DNA from: Promethearchaeota archaeon
GTDB lineage: Archaea > Asgardarchaeota > Lokiarchaeia > Sigyniarchaeales > SOKP01
Direction: 5' to 3'
NCBI GenBank assembly: GCA_029838195.1
Contig: JALGVJ010000004.1
Span: forward strand, 62,001 to 126,000
DNA: 64,000 bases
The notes below the pieces were generated by a model, which made no database searches, was not told the DNA's origin, and saw only the letters and a program-made list of their open reading frames with translations. The stretch's first letter is position 1. The number at the start of each line of letters is the position of its first letter. Of the stretch, positions 18,690-27,387 are shown in pieces. A program made the translations under genes and the position numbers.

Positions 18690-19616
18690 TGCTTGTAGTT
18701 GAATCTCTTCTGTAGCGCCTTGGCTCAACCGATATTCAAATTCAGCCAAAATTTTAATTAATTCTAATTTTTGTTTTTCAGGTATTTCTAAATCATAGAT
18801 TTCTTGATGAATGTTTTTTATAATACTTCGACCTGAAAGGCCGTATTCCTTAATTAAATCATCCAACAATTTTAAGACTAGTGGTAAGTGTCCCTCCAGA
18901 GCGGTTTCTAAAATTTTTTTAATTTTATCAGAGGGTACCTCTCCAGCAACGCGAAATATAAGATCAGCATCTATTTTTTTCGAGAGCGTTCCACAAGATT
19001 GTAAATAGTTAATTGCCCGTCTACAATCTCCTCCCGACACATCCACTAAGGCATTTAATCCATCTTCCGTGATCTGAAGTTTTTCATTTTTTGCGACAAA
19101 TTTCACTCTTTTTTTAATATCTTCTTTACTTAACAAAGAAAATCTGAACACCACGCATCTAGATTGAATGGGAGGGATAATTTTATTGGAATAATTACAT
19201 ATCAATATCATTCTACAATTCTTCGTGTACTTTTCCATAGTTCGTCTCAAGGCTTGTTGGGCAGGTGCCGTCATGTTATCTGCCTCATCTAGAATCAAGA
19301 TTTTAAATGGAATGTCATGAGGGGGTTTGGATTTAGCAAAATCTTTAATAATTGTTCTGATAACATCAATACCGCGAGCATCACTCGCATTTAACTCGAT
19401 GTGAGTGTTATTAGGACTCATGTTCTTACCATACAATTCTCTCACGATTGCCAAGGCAGAGGTGGTTTTTCCCGTTCCAGCGGGTCCCGCAAAAATCAAA
19501 TGGGGCATTGATTGATCTTTTACAAACTGTTTTAATCGCTTGATGATTCCTTTTTGATTAATTATATCATCTAATATACGTGGTCGGTATTTTTCCACCC
19601 AAGGATATGCTGACAT
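18648..19616 (-). CDS. rfcS: Replication factor C small subunit (clamp loader)
   Basis: An AAA+ ATPase that, with the RFC large subunit, loads PCNA onto primer-template junctions. From the ATG at 19616 the product is 322 residues, opening with PWVEKYRPRILDDI, the standard RFC start. Walker A is GPAGTGKTT, Walker B LILDEADNMT, sensor 1 CNYSNKI and the SRC arginine finger follows as QSRCVVFRF. The ORF track extends 32 codons further upstream, but that part is hydrophobic and lacks family similarity. No intein, although archaeal RFC genes often carry one. No large-subunit gene is next to it. Its 3' end overlaps truA. Confidence 0.95.
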   Translation of the reverse strand: MSAYPWVEKYRPRILDDIINQKGIIKRLKQFVKDQSMPHLIFAGPAGTGKTTSALAIVRELYGKNMSPNNTHIELNASDARGIDVIRTIIKDFAKSKPPHDIPFKILILDEADNMTAPAQQALRRTMEKYTKNCRMILICNYSNKIIPPIQSRCVVFRFSLLSKEDIKKRVKFVAKNEKLQITEDGLNALVDVSGGDCRRAINYLQSCGTLSKKIDADLIFRVAGEVPSDKIKKILETALEGHLPLVLKLLDDLIKEYGLSGRSIIKNIHQEIYDLEIPEKQKLELIKILAEFEYRLSQGATEEIQLQALFSRIALLQEAKE

Positions 19617-19875
19617 GTTAAAATGAACAAAATTATCTATTTTTATTAATGGATAAGAAGGAATCGAAATAAATTTTATTAACAATAGATATGATGGTTT
19701 TAGATAAACCAATCTAAAAGGAATTTTTTTCCATTTTTATCATCCAAGGAGCGTTTAATTTTATTAACAAGGATATTTGAAATTTAATGAAAAGAAATAA
19801 GAGGAATGAATGAATTTTCATTTTTAATACAATTTAAAGATTACATAGTAATTAATTAAAACGAAGAGAAATCAC

Positions 19876-21177
19876 ATGGAGAGTAAAATAACAAGAATAA
19901 AATCTCGATGGATATTGGATTCACGAGGTAATCCTACGGTAGAAACGGAAATATGGGCAAATAAAATGATGGCACGAGCAGCCGTTCCTTCAGGAGCATC
20001 TACGGGGGAGAATGAAGCTTTAGAATTAAGAGATGGTGGGGATGCTTTCCTTGGAAAGCATGTATCTAAAGCTGTTGCTAACGTGAATACGGTCATTGCG
20101 AAAAAATTAATTGGGTTAGATGTTTTTAATCAAGAGGAACTTGATAAAACCATGCTTGAATTAGATGGCACGGAAAATAAAAGCAAGTTAGGAGCTAATG
20201 CGATATTATCCGTTTCCATGGCAGTTGCTAAATTAGCAGCTAAAGTGGCTGAAAAGCCCCTCTTTCAATATCTTTATGAATTAATTCACGGGAAAACTGC
20301 GAACAAGTATTTATTGCCTATGCCTTTTTCAAATATTCTTAATGGGGGTGAACATGCGGGAAATAATCTTTCCATTCAAGAATTCATGATTATACCCGTG
20401 GGTGCAAAATCATTTTCTCAAGCCCTTAAAATGATCGTGGAAGTTTATCAAACTCTCAAGCAATTGTTGACTAAGAATTATGGAAAGCCTTCAGCTAACG
20501 TGGGAGATGAGGGAGGATTTGCTCCCAATTTTTCTAAAACTAGAGAGGCTTTGGACATCATCTTGGAAGCTATAGAGAAAGCCGGGTATTTAGAAGGTAC
20601 AGATTTTGTATTGGGCTTAGATGCTGCTGCGAGCGAATTCTATAAAGAAAACATGTATCAAATTGATGGGAGAAACTTGAACGAGGATGAGTTGCTCCAA
20701 TATTATCTTGACTTGCTCCATGATTATCCCATAAATTCCATTGAAGATCCCTTTGAAGAAAATGCCTTTCGTGCGTTTGCTAAATTAACTTCTAAGCTCG
20801 ACAAGTCCATTCAAATCGTTTGCGACGATCTTACGGTTACTAATATCAAATTATTAGAGAAAGCTATAAAGGAAAATGCGGGAAATACCTTGCTTTTAAA
20901 AGTTAATCAGATAGGCTCTTTAACAGAAGCAATTAAAGCTGCTAAATTAGCTTTTGAAAATCGATTTAATGTCATGGTATCCCATCGTTCAGGAGAAACA
21001 GAAGATATTTTCATAGCAGATTTAGCCGTAGGATTATGCTCTGGCCAAATAAAAACAGGAGCTCCTGCAAGAACGGATAGGACATGTAAATATAACCAGC
21101 TCTTACGTATTGAAGATTATTTAGGCGAGAATGCTCAATTTCCGGACTATTTTGATTCGTGGAAAAAGTTTCAATAA
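19876..21177 (+). CDS. eno: Enolase (phosphopyruvate hydratase)
   Basis: Interconverts 2-phosphoglycerate and phosphoenolpyruvate in glycolysis and gluconeogenesis. The 433 residues show the expected sequence: SRGNPTVE near the start, the mobile loop SGASTGENEA, metal-binding residues in DAAASEF, EDPF and CDDLTVTN, catalytic lysine in LLLKVNQIGS, and SHRSGETED. The ATG at 19876 is preceded by a purine-rich AGAGAAATC. It stands alone between the divergently transcribed rfcS and the convergent methylase gene. Confidence 0.97.
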   Translation: MESKITRIKSRWILDSRGNPTVETEIWANKMMARAAVPSGASTGENEALELRDGGDAFLGKHVSKAVANVNTVIAKKLIGLDVFNQEELDKTMLELDGTENKSKLGANAILSVSMAVAKLAAKVAEKPLFQYLYELIHGKTANKYLLPMPFSNILNGGEHAGNNLSIQEFMIIPVGAKSFSQALKMIVEVYQTLKQLLTKNYGKPSANVGDEGGFAPNFSKTREALDIILEAIEKAGYLEGTDFVLGLDAAASEFYKENMYQIDGRNLNEDELLQYYLDLLHDYPINSIEDPFEENAFRAFAKLTSKLDKSIQIVCDDLTVTNIKLLEKAIKENAGNTLLLKVNQIGSLTEAIKAAKLAFENRFNVMVSHRSGETEDIFIADLAVGLCSGQIKTGAPARTDRTCKYNQLLRIEDYLGENAQFPDYFDSWKKFQ

Positions 21178-21264
21178 CCCGCTCTATTCATTTTTAAGTG
21201 ATAATTTTTCTCTCTTAAAATAATAAAAACCAAAATTTTAAACTTTAAGGAATAAAACTCCATT

Positions 21265-21918
21265 TCAAGAACTTTTAATAAATCGATATACATTTACATT
21301 TATTTTTTTGCTTTTTAGTTCATGAAAATTATATGTTTTTTCTATAATTAAAGTATGAGGAAAGTAATAATCGATCTTCCATCCTAATTTTTCAACATGG
21401 CGTTTAATAAAGGCGTGATTTTTTTCTCCTGCTAAATGCATGGAATATACCACGTAGGAAAAAGAAAATGCTTGTTGTAAGAAAATTCTATCCGCATGTC
21501 GTTTTTTTACACCAAAAGGAGGATTCATGATGGTACAAATTTGAAGGTTTTCATTAATTTTTCCCATTCTCAAGGGAAAAAATTCTATATCCGCACATAT
21601 AACGTGAATGGGCGTTATAGGTTTTAATTTTAGTAGATTCATTCTTAAAACATAAAGAGCACTGGGGTCGATATCCATGCTAAAAATGCACGAGGGATGT
21701 AGAAAAATACTGGCAAGAGTTAACCGTCCAGTACCTGCCCCCAGATCAAAAACAACCTTGTTGGTAATATCATTAAATTCTACACCAGCAAAAAAAATAA
21801 GATCCACTGCACTGGTAGCATCAATGCAGTATTGTTCAAATTTAACGTTAGGTTGGTTAAAACTGTATAATTCTTGAATTAACTCAATAATTTCTTTTTT
21901 TTTCGTCTCAACCACCAC
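21265..21918 (-). CDS. METTL5-like RNA N6-adenine methyltransferase
   Basis: A SAM-dependent methylase of the METTL5 family; the eukaryotic member modifies an adenine in small-subunit rRNA. The SAM loop is DLGAGTGRLT (motif I), MDIDPSAL follows, and the catalytic motif is NPPFG with the downstream AD..FL typical of this family. The FEQYCIDATSA segment corresponds to the LEQYxT motif. The track start is GTG at 21918, followed by GTG GTT GAG ACG. An alternative is that these bases form a GGTG ribosome-binding site and translation starts at ACG (21906), giving an N-terminus (M)KKKEIIEL that aligns better with the family. Confidence 0.85.
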   Translation of the reverse strand: MVVETKKKEIIELIQELYSFNQPNVKFEQYCIDATSAVDLIFFAGVEFNDITNKVVFDLGAGTGRLTLASIFLHPSCIFSMDIDPSALYVLRMNLLKLKPITPIHVICADIEFFPLRMGKINENLQICTIMNPPFGVKKRHADRIFLQQAFSFSYVVYSMHLAGEKNHAFIKRHVEKLGWKIDYYFPHTLIIEKTYNFHELKSKKINVNVYRFIKSS

Positions 21919-22007
21919 GCTTGCGCTGTAAATTATAAAGTCTCATCCAAAAATTTATTTACCTTGAAAAATATATTTTCTATAAGATTGAGAAAGTTTA
22001 AAACCTT

Positions 22008-22619
22008 GTGTACATCAAAATGAACGAAAATTCGAAGAAAAAAAACCAGATCGCCATTACTGGGGAAAAGCTCGGTGTTGTAGAGGAATTCTTACCCGAT
22101 AAATATTCAACATATGTGAAAGATGGAGAAATTCGTGCCTCAAAAACGGGCATGATACAACTTAATAGAAAAAAATGTAAAATCGAGATTGAAACCCATC
22201 AAAGCGACCACAGGAAAAGCGTGCGAGAAGGCGATGTTGTTTTTGGCACGGTCGCTTTTATAAGAAAATATTCTATTGGAGTAATTTTTTATACAATTAA
22301 CGGAAAATTATTACTTAATTCTCCCTACATGGGCAACATCCACGTTTCCCAAATTTCTCACAAGTATGTAGATAACATTTCTGAAGCGTTCCAGCTCACG
22401 GATATAATTAGGGCTAAAGTAGTGGCTAAAGAAGGCACTGAGTTTTCCCTCAGCACGATTGGAAAAGAATTTGGCGTGGTCCACGCAGATTGCATCATTT
22501 GTGGAGATGCTTTGGAAAAAATTGATTATAATAAATTGCGATGTCCGCGATGTGGACACGTGGAAACTCGAAAATTAGCGGATGATTATCGAAACGTACA
22601 TCACGCCTTACGATTTTAA
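22008..22619 (+). CDS. csl4: Exosome subunit Csl4 (S1 domain plus zinc ribbon)
   Basis: An RNA-binding cap subunit of the archaeal exosome, which degrades or tails RNA from the 3' end. The order of parts is typical: an N-terminal domain with GEKLGVVEEF, an S1 domain (about residues 70-145, with GDVVFGTVAFI and IHVSQIS), and a C-terminal zinc ribbon CIICGDAL...CPRCGH. The track opens at GTG 22008; the ATG at 22020 (MNENSKKK) is an equal alternative. It begins a same-strand run with a small unknown gene, rpoL, an RNase III-like gene and DUF99, a transcription/RNA-processing neighbourhood. Confidence 0.93.
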   Translation: MYIKMNENSKKKNQIAITGEKLGVVEEFLPDKYSTYVKDGEIRASKTGMIQLNRKKCKIEIETHQSDHRKSVREGDVVFGTVAFIRKYSIGVIFYTINGKLLLNSPYMGNIHVSQISHKYVDNISEAFQLTDIIRAKVVAKEGTEFSLSTIGKEFGVVHADCIICGDALEKIDYNKLRCPRCGHVETRKLADDYRNVHHALRF

Positions 22620-22711
22620 ATTCTTAAAAATTCATTAACTATTAAATTATTATTATAAATCCCCTTGGTTCTTTTTTATATTCATGTAAATTATTGAAAA
22701 TAAAACGTATT

Positions 22712-22942
22712 ATGAAAAAAACGGGCAAAAAAATATTAAATTATTATAATCATAGTCATTCTCTCGAAAATATAATCAAATTCCTTGAAAGTATCCAAAA
22801 AAAGGTAAATTTCTTGGATCTAAACGTGTTGGTAGAGAGAAACGTTATTAGAGTGACGCTATATGGCCCTCGCGATTTACAATCTTTAGCCATAGAAAAA
22901 TTAAATGAGCTTGCTAACATGTTGTTAAAAAACCCCCCTTAA
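22712..22942 (+). CDS. Small unknown protein between csl4 and rpoL (possible Pcc1-like)
   Basis: Not firmly recognised. From the ATG at 22712 it is 76 residues; the ORF track starts six codons earlier at a TTG (22694). It shows a helix (LENIIKFLES), a beta pair (NVLVERNVIRVTLYG) and a final helix (RDLQSLAIEKLNELANML). Size, the R-D-L-x-S-L step and the position beside Csl4 and RpoL recall the KEOPS subunit Pcc1, but the N-terminal strand expected in Pcc1 is not clear, so this is only a suggestion. A KH-like or other small RNA-binding fold is the alternative. It ends about 80 bp before the likely rpoL start. Confidence 0.6.
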   Translation: MKKTGKKILNYYNHSHSLENIIKFLESIQKKVNFLDLNVLVERNVIRVTLYGPRDLQSLAIEKLNELANMLLKNPP

Positions 22943-23024
22943 TTTGCATGCTTTAGAAGGAACCATAAAAAATTTATTGAAAATAGTATTAATTTACATA
23001 ATTCCATTATCAATTCCACTTATC

Positions 23025-23525
23025 ATGGCAAAGAAAAAGAAAAAGGACTTGAATGAAGATCTCGAAAACGATCTCGAATTTAGCGCAGATGTCCCGATCG
23101 AAAGCGTGTATCCTAGCATTAAAGAACAACCCTCCGAAAAAGAAGCAGCAAAAGCAGAAAAAGACGATGCCACCATCGAAACAATTCCCGAGGTAGAATT
23201 AGAAGGAGCGCTAGAGGAAGAAGGACCGGAAAAACCAAAATATAAATATTTAGATCTTCACCTCTTAAAAGATCCCGAATTTAATAACTATGAATTAACT
23301 ATTGAAGGGCAATCTCACGGATTCTGCAACTTATTGGTAAAACACTTGTTACAAACCGAAGGCGTTATTTCCGCCGCCTATAAATCTACCGAACTCGAAC
23401 CCTCTAAAGTATTCATCCAAATTCGGGATAATTTTGATATTAAAACCATTCTTCAAAAAAGCATCGGATCTTTTCGAGAAGAAGTTACTAGTGCCCAAAA
23501 ATTATTCGAACAACTTCTCAGGTAA
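23025..23525 (+). CDS. rpoL: RNA polymerase subunit L (Rpb11) with an acidic N-terminal extension
   Basis: The Rpb11-like subunit that pairs with RpoD (Rpb3) to nucleate RNA polymerase assembly. The last 95 residues carry the family core: YELTIEGQSHGFCNLL, then VISAAYKSTELEPSKVFIQI and the C-terminal helix. The ATG at 23025 (MAKKKKKDL) is preferred over the upstream track start at 22944, whose leader is hydrophobic and unlike RpoL. Even so about 65 residues precede the core, made mainly of Lys, Glu and Asp; archaeal RpoL normally starts directly at the core. The extension is probably disordered. Same-strand neighbours are Csl4 upstream and the RNase III-like gene downstream. Confidence 0.9.
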   Translation: MAKKKKKDLNEDLENDLEFSADVPIESVYPSIKEQPSEKEAAKAEKDDATIETIPEVELEGALEEEGPEKPKYKYLDLHLLKDPEFNNYELTIEGQSHGFCNLLVKHLLQTEGVISAAYKSTELEPSKVFIQIRDNFDIKTILQKSIGSFREEVTSAQKLFEQLLR

Positions 23526-23583
23526 TTATATCTTCTCTCTATTTTTACCAATTTTAACGTGTTTCATAAAATACCGCACTCCC

Positions 23584-24036
23584 ATGTCATACAAATTCTT
23601 GCTTCAAGACCTTCAAGAAACCCCAATATCAATTGGAACGGATAAAGGCCTCGCCAAAATTGGAGATGCCCTTGTAAATCTCTCTTATTCCATTGCTAAA
23701 TCCATCATCATGTCTAAAAATAATGATACTAATAAAATCATCCGAACGGGTACTAAAGTCAGCAAAGAAATCCTCTCCAATGCGTTAAAACAAGCAGGCT
23801 TGAAATATTTTGCCAAAAAAAGAGCGGATGCTCATGACATGGCAAACACCGTAGAAGCAATTCTCGCTTATCTATGGTTGAAAAACGCCATTTCCTTGGA
23901 CGAGATCGTCTCTTTCTTGTCAGAACACTTGAAAGGTAATTTGTCAAATAGAAAGGATGAAATCGCCATTGCCATTCAAGCCTTCAAAAATCTCCTCCTC
24001 CACGTCAAATCTTCACTACCCACAAATACCCCGTGA
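23584..24036 (+). CDS. Archaeal ribonuclease III-like protein
   Basis: A 150-residue helical protein matching the archaeal RNase III-like family (Pfam Ribonucleas_3_2). Landmarks: DKGLAKIGDALVNLSYSIAKS near the N-terminus, where GDALVN corresponds to an RNase III-type helix, KVSKEILSNALKQAGL, and DMANTVEAILAYLWL. The track start at 23434 lies inside rpoL in another frame; the ATG at 23584 (MSYKFLLQDL) gives the family length. Biochemical role is not established for most archaeal members; double-stranded RNA or rRNA processing is the usual suggestion. It is followed after 15 bp by the DUF99 gene. Confidence 0.75.
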   Translation: MSYKFLLQDLQETPISIGTDKGLAKIGDALVNLSYSIAKSIIMSKNNDTNKIIRTGTKVSKEILSNALKQAGLKYFAKKRADAHDMANTVEAILAYLWLKNAISLDEIVSFLSEHLKGNLSNRKDEIAIAIQAFKNLLLHVKSSLPTNTP

Positions 24037-24051
24037 AAAAGGCACCTCCCA

Positions 24052-24612
24052 ATGAAAGATCATCCCATCACCATCGGCATTGATGATTCCCCATTCCACT
24101 TTGATGATGCCTCCAGAAAAACCTCCCTCATTGCCGTGGTCTGCCAAGGTACTCGATTAATGAACGTATTGAAAGCTTACATAACAATTGACGGAAATGA
24201 CTCCACCTCAACCATCATACACCTCGTTAAACAAGCAGAAAAACACGTCCAGTACATCCTCCTCGATACAATCACCTTCGGAGGATTTAATATTTGCGAC
24301 CTTGCCACTATTTACCACGAAACCCATAAACCCGTCATTGCCGTGAGTGAAAAAAAAATTGACTTGGACGGCGTGAAAATGGCTCTCCTTAAGAAATTCC
24401 CCAGCACCTACCATGAAAAATTATATAAAATTATCAACGCTGGAAACCTTTTTGAAATAACTATTAAAACGGCAGGAGGGCCATCCACGATCTACCTCCA
24501 CTTAAAAGGAATCTCCTTAAAAGAAACAAAATCTTTATTAGAAAAAATTTGTATCGACTCTAAGCTCCCGGAATGCATTCGCATGGCTCACATCATCGGA
24601 AGAGCCTTGTAA
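24052..24612 (+). CDS. DUF99 family protein (endonuclease V-related fold)
   Basis: The 186 residues match the archaeal DUF99 family: GIDDSPF at the start, a central strand ending in ITIDGNDST, then LLDTITFGGFNICDL and KPVIAVSE. DUF99 is thought to share the RNase H/endonuclease V fold; the early GIDD supplies acidic residues at the place expected of that fold. Activity is not established. The gene follows the RNase III-like gene by 15 bp and its 3' end faces the Arf-like GTPase gene. Its coding strand is notably rich in C, as is the plus strand of the oppositely oriented GTPase gene next door. Confidence 0.88.
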   Translation: MKDHPITIGIDDSPFHFDDASRKTSLIAVVCQGTRLMNVLKAYITIDGNDSTSTIIHLVKQAEKHVQYILLDTITFGGFNICDLATIYHETHKPVIAVSEKKIDLDGVKMALLKKFPSTYHEKLYKIINAGNLFEITIKTAGGPSTIYLHLKGISLKETKSLLEKICIDSKLPECIRMAHIIGRAL

Positions 24613-24701
24613 AATCTTTTGACGCATTATGAGACCAAGTCTACTTCCCATCTTCCACCTTTAACTTCCTGAAGATGTACTTCCCTTGATTCCCCCTTAA
24701 T

Positions 24702-25205
24702 TTAATTAGAAATCTCCGCCTCTAAGATGGACTTTATCTTATCCCTCATCTCTCGCCGAATCGCCGACATTCCATAGGTTTTTATCCCCAATCTAGCTTG
24801 TACCTCATCCACGCTCATCGCCCCTTCCAAATCTTGCTTGTTTGCAATCGCAATCACCCGTGAACCCAATTTTCTCGAATATCTCTGGCAAATCTCCCGT
24901 GTTTTCTCCACATTACCCTCCGTAGAATCACATACCAATACCGTCAAGCCTACGCCCCTTAAAAAATCTTCCCATAAAAATTTAAACCGCTCCTGACCCG
25001 ACATATCCCAAATAGCACACTTTACCCCATTTAATACCGAATCCTCGATCTCCACGCCAATCGTCGGAGATTTCACGCTTTCTTTCCCAAGTAATAAGCC
25101 AACTAAGGTAGATTTACCTACCCGACTCTCTCCTATGAACGCAATTTTGCTCTTTCCTAACCCCATCCCTTCTTTCTCCCCACTTGCTCCTTCATTTTTC
25201 ATCAT
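24702..25205 (-). CDS. Arf-like small GTPase
   Basis: A compact Ras-superfamily GTPase of the Arf/Sar side. Motifs: P-loop GESRVGKS (residues 25-32), switch I threonine in SPTIGVE (Thr48), WDMSGQERF with the catalytic glutamine at residue 71, and ANKQDLEGAMS (NKQD at 122-125), whose NKQDL-xx-AMS pattern is characteristic of eukaryotic Arf proteins. No N-terminal myristoylation glycine or amphipathic helix is evident, and no C-terminal cysteine for lipidation. Expanded small-GTPase sets are a hallmark of Asgard archaea. It is convergent with DUF99 and upstream of a 500-bp gene-free stretch; no cognate exchange factor or activating protein is adjacent. Confidence 0.9.
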   Translation of the reverse strand: MMKNEGASGEKEGMGLGKSKIAFIGESRVGKSTLVGLLLGKESVKSPTIGVEIEDSVLNGVKCAIWDMSGQERFKFLWEDFLRGVGLTVLVCDSTEGNVEKTREICQRYSRKLGSRVIAIANKQDLEGAMSVDEVQARLGIKTYGMSAIRREMRDKIKSILEAEISN

Positions 25206-25710
25206 TTATAATAAATCGAATGACTATCAAAAAAGTAAATAATATCCGTGTATTACTCTTCGCTTTATCATTTATTTCCCCCATTTTCTATCAACTCACA
25301 TTTCCTCGTATCCTCCACGGTCTGCTCTCCTCTCAACCAATCTTACACCTATTCTCTCCATGATTTCACCCAAACTTGAACTACTCCTAAAATAGAAAAA
25401 TAAATGATTCAATTAATACATTAATTAATTTAATTAATAGATCTATTAAAAAAAATAAATGAATGAAAAAATAACACACTTAGCCATAAAACTTTCCAAA
25501 AAAGTTAATCCAATAAGAAAATTACCATGCCTCCACAAATCTGTATTCTTCTTTCAAAAACCCTAAACCTCATACCCTCTCAAGAGCATGAATTCCCTTG
25601 GTTCAAGCCTAAAAAAAGAAAAATAAAAATAGAAAAATGATAAAAATGAATCTCCTTAATCGTAAGAATAATAGAAAGAAAAAATTTTTATTATTACATG
25701 AGGCTGCCAA
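25206..25710. other. 505-bp gene-free stretch between the Arf-like GTPase and EF-1A
   Basis: No ORF, tRNA or clear repeat was recognised. The plus strand is C-rich over the first 180 bases, then very AT-rich with runs of ATTAATTAATT around 25415-25440. It lies upstream of the GTPase gene and downstream of EF-1A, so GTPase promoter elements and the EF-1A terminator are expected here. Confidence 0.4.
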
Positions 25711-27015
25711 TTAACCCGTAACAATATCCTTTACAATACCCACGGCTACAGTCCTCCCCATATCCCGAATTGCAAAACGTCCCATCTCTGGAATCTCCTC
25801 ATATTTCTCAATGCAAAGCTTCTTGATCGGTTTGAACTTCACGATAGCTGACTCGTTCTTCTTAAGAAACTTTGGATTATCCTCAATAACGGCTCCCGTC
25901 TTTTGATCAAGTTTTTTCATCAGCTCCACGAATTTCGCCGCCACCTGTGCCGTATGAGCATGTATCACCGGCGTATACCCTTGTGCAATCGCCGTAGGAT
26001 GCCAAATCACGATGATCTGGCCCACCCACTCACCATTCGGTGTGATTACCGTGGGCGGATTGTCCGGATGACCAATGCAATCTCCACGCCCCACATCCTT
26101 CATCTGTAATCCACGAATGCTAATGCCGATATTGTCTCCGGGTATCGCCTCAGGAATCTCCTCATGATGCATCTCGATAGACCTTACCTCTCCTTGAAAC
26201 TCCGTTGGCATTATGATAACTTTATCTCCCTTTTTCAATACACCTGTCTCCACCCTGCCTACCGGAACTACACCCGTACCCTTGATCTTATACGCATCTT
26301 GAATGGGCAACCGCAACGGCTTGTCAATCGGCTTCTCCGGCACCTCAAACTTGTCTATCGCCTCGATTAACGTCGGTCCATCATACCACGGCATCTTATC
26401 CGATTTAGTCGTCAGATTTTCCCCTTTCAATCCGCTAACGGGAACGAAATGAATTTTCTTTATCGGAAATCCTATGTTCCGCAAGAGTTGCGAAACTGCC
26501 TCCTTGCACTCGTTAAATCGATCCTCACTATACTCATATGCATCCGCCTTGTTGATCGCCACCACTAATTGCTTCACCCCTAATGTCTGAGCTAAATACG
26601 CATGCTCCCTCGTCTGCCCGTTTGCTGCTATTCCCACTTCCATTTCTCCTTTTTTTCCAGAAACGACAAGCACCGCAGCGTCCGCCTGGCTTGCGCCCGT
26701 TATCATGTTCTTAACAAAATCGGCATGCCCGGGAGCATCGATAATGGTAAAGTACTTGCTCGGAGTTTCGAATTTTCGGAAAGCAAGATCGATGGTAATG
26801 CCTCTTTGGCGCTCCTCTTTTAGTCTATCGAATACATATGCGTAGGACCACGAATCTCTATCGTATTCTTTTGCGATTTTTTCGAGCTCTCTTGCTTCTC
26901 TTTCCGATACAGCGCCAGTTTGTATGAGAAGAGCGCCCATCATTGTTGATTTGCCGTGGTCGATGTGTCCGATGATGACGAGGTTAAGATGGGGTTTTTC
27001 TGTTTTAGACGACAT
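25711..27015 (-). CDS. tuf: Elongation factor 1-alpha (aEF-1A)
   Basis: Delivers aminoacyl-tRNA to the ribosome. The 434 residues show G1 GHIDHGKST, G3 DAPGHADF, G4 NKAD, and the two following beta-barrel domains, ending in IRDMGRTVAVGIVKDI. Length and order are standard. The ATG is preceded by TTAGTGGAAGATAA. In many archaea this gene lies with rps7/rps12 and rps10; here it stands alone. Codon use is more GC-rich than in most neighbours, as expected for a highly expressed gene, and the G-versus-C strand bias reverses within its 5' end. Confidence 0.97.
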   Translation of the reverse strand: MSSKTEKPHLNLVIIGHIDHGKSTMMGALLIQTGAVSEREARELEKIAKEYDRDSWSYAYVFDRLKEERQRGITIDLAFRKFETPSKYFTIIDAPGHADFVKNMITGASQADAAVLVVSGKKGEMEVGIAANGQTREHAYLAQTLGVKQLVVAINKADAYEYSEDRFNECKEAVSQLLRNIGFPIKKIHFVPVSGLKGENLTTKSDKMPWYDGPTLIEAIDKFEVPEKPIDKPLRLPIQDAYKIKGTGVVPVGRVETGVLKKGDKVIIMPTEFQGEVRSIEMHHEEIPEAIPGDNIGISIRGLQMKDVGRGDCIGHPDNPPTVITPNGEWVGQIIVIWHPTAIAQGYTPVIHAHTAQVAAKFVELMKKLDQKTGAVIEDNPKFLKKNESAIVKFKPIKKLCIEKYEEIPEMGRFAIRDMGRTVAVGIVKDIVTG

Positions 27016-27387
27016 TTATCTTCCACTAAATTTGTAATTTTAATTGATATAGATAAAATTTGATTCAGAATGTTAAAAATATACAGTTGATATTGTAATT
27101 AAATGATAAGGAATATAAATTTTTTTCGATATTTTTTTAAATTTTTAGGTTGAGAGAGGGGAGGAGAATAGATTTCGGATTTTTTTGAGTTTCTAAGGTC
27201 CGAGAAAGTGATGTTTATGAAAATCATGAGAGATTTTTAAGGTTTTTTGAATTTGAATTCAAAATTGGATATTAAATTATTATTGACATCTTTTAAAAAA
27301 TGATCAATTTTAATCGCGTGCTGATGTAAAAAATAGGAATTTTGCTTCCATGATGTATGTATTGAACACGTTCATTTATTAATAAAT
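26900..27387. other. Strand-composition switch and AT-rich gap; candidate replication origin
   Basis: From about 23.3 to 26.9 kb the plus strand has more C than G; from about 26.94 kb to at least 28.1 kb it has more G than C. Hand counts: 20 C/8 G at 24061-24120, 20/10 at 26581-26640, then 8/20 at 26941-27000, 2/16 at 27121-27180, 10/22 at 27841-27900. The gap 27016-27387 contains AT-rich DNA, a purine tract (GAGAGAGGGGAGGAG) and the palindrome TTTGAATTCAAA (27252-27263). No ORF was seen in the gap. No orc1/cdc6 gene is in the window, so the origin idea is an inference only. Confidence 0.3.

Noticed and set aside
23434-23583. Upstream part of the RNase III-like ORF inside rpoL
   Set aside because: This frame runs through the conserved rpoL coding sequence and is unlike the family; the ATG at 23584 gives the normal length.
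25590-25620. GGTTCAAGCC, resembling a tRNA T-loop
   Set aside because: The flanking bases do not form a T stem and no acceptor, D or anticodon arm can be built around it.
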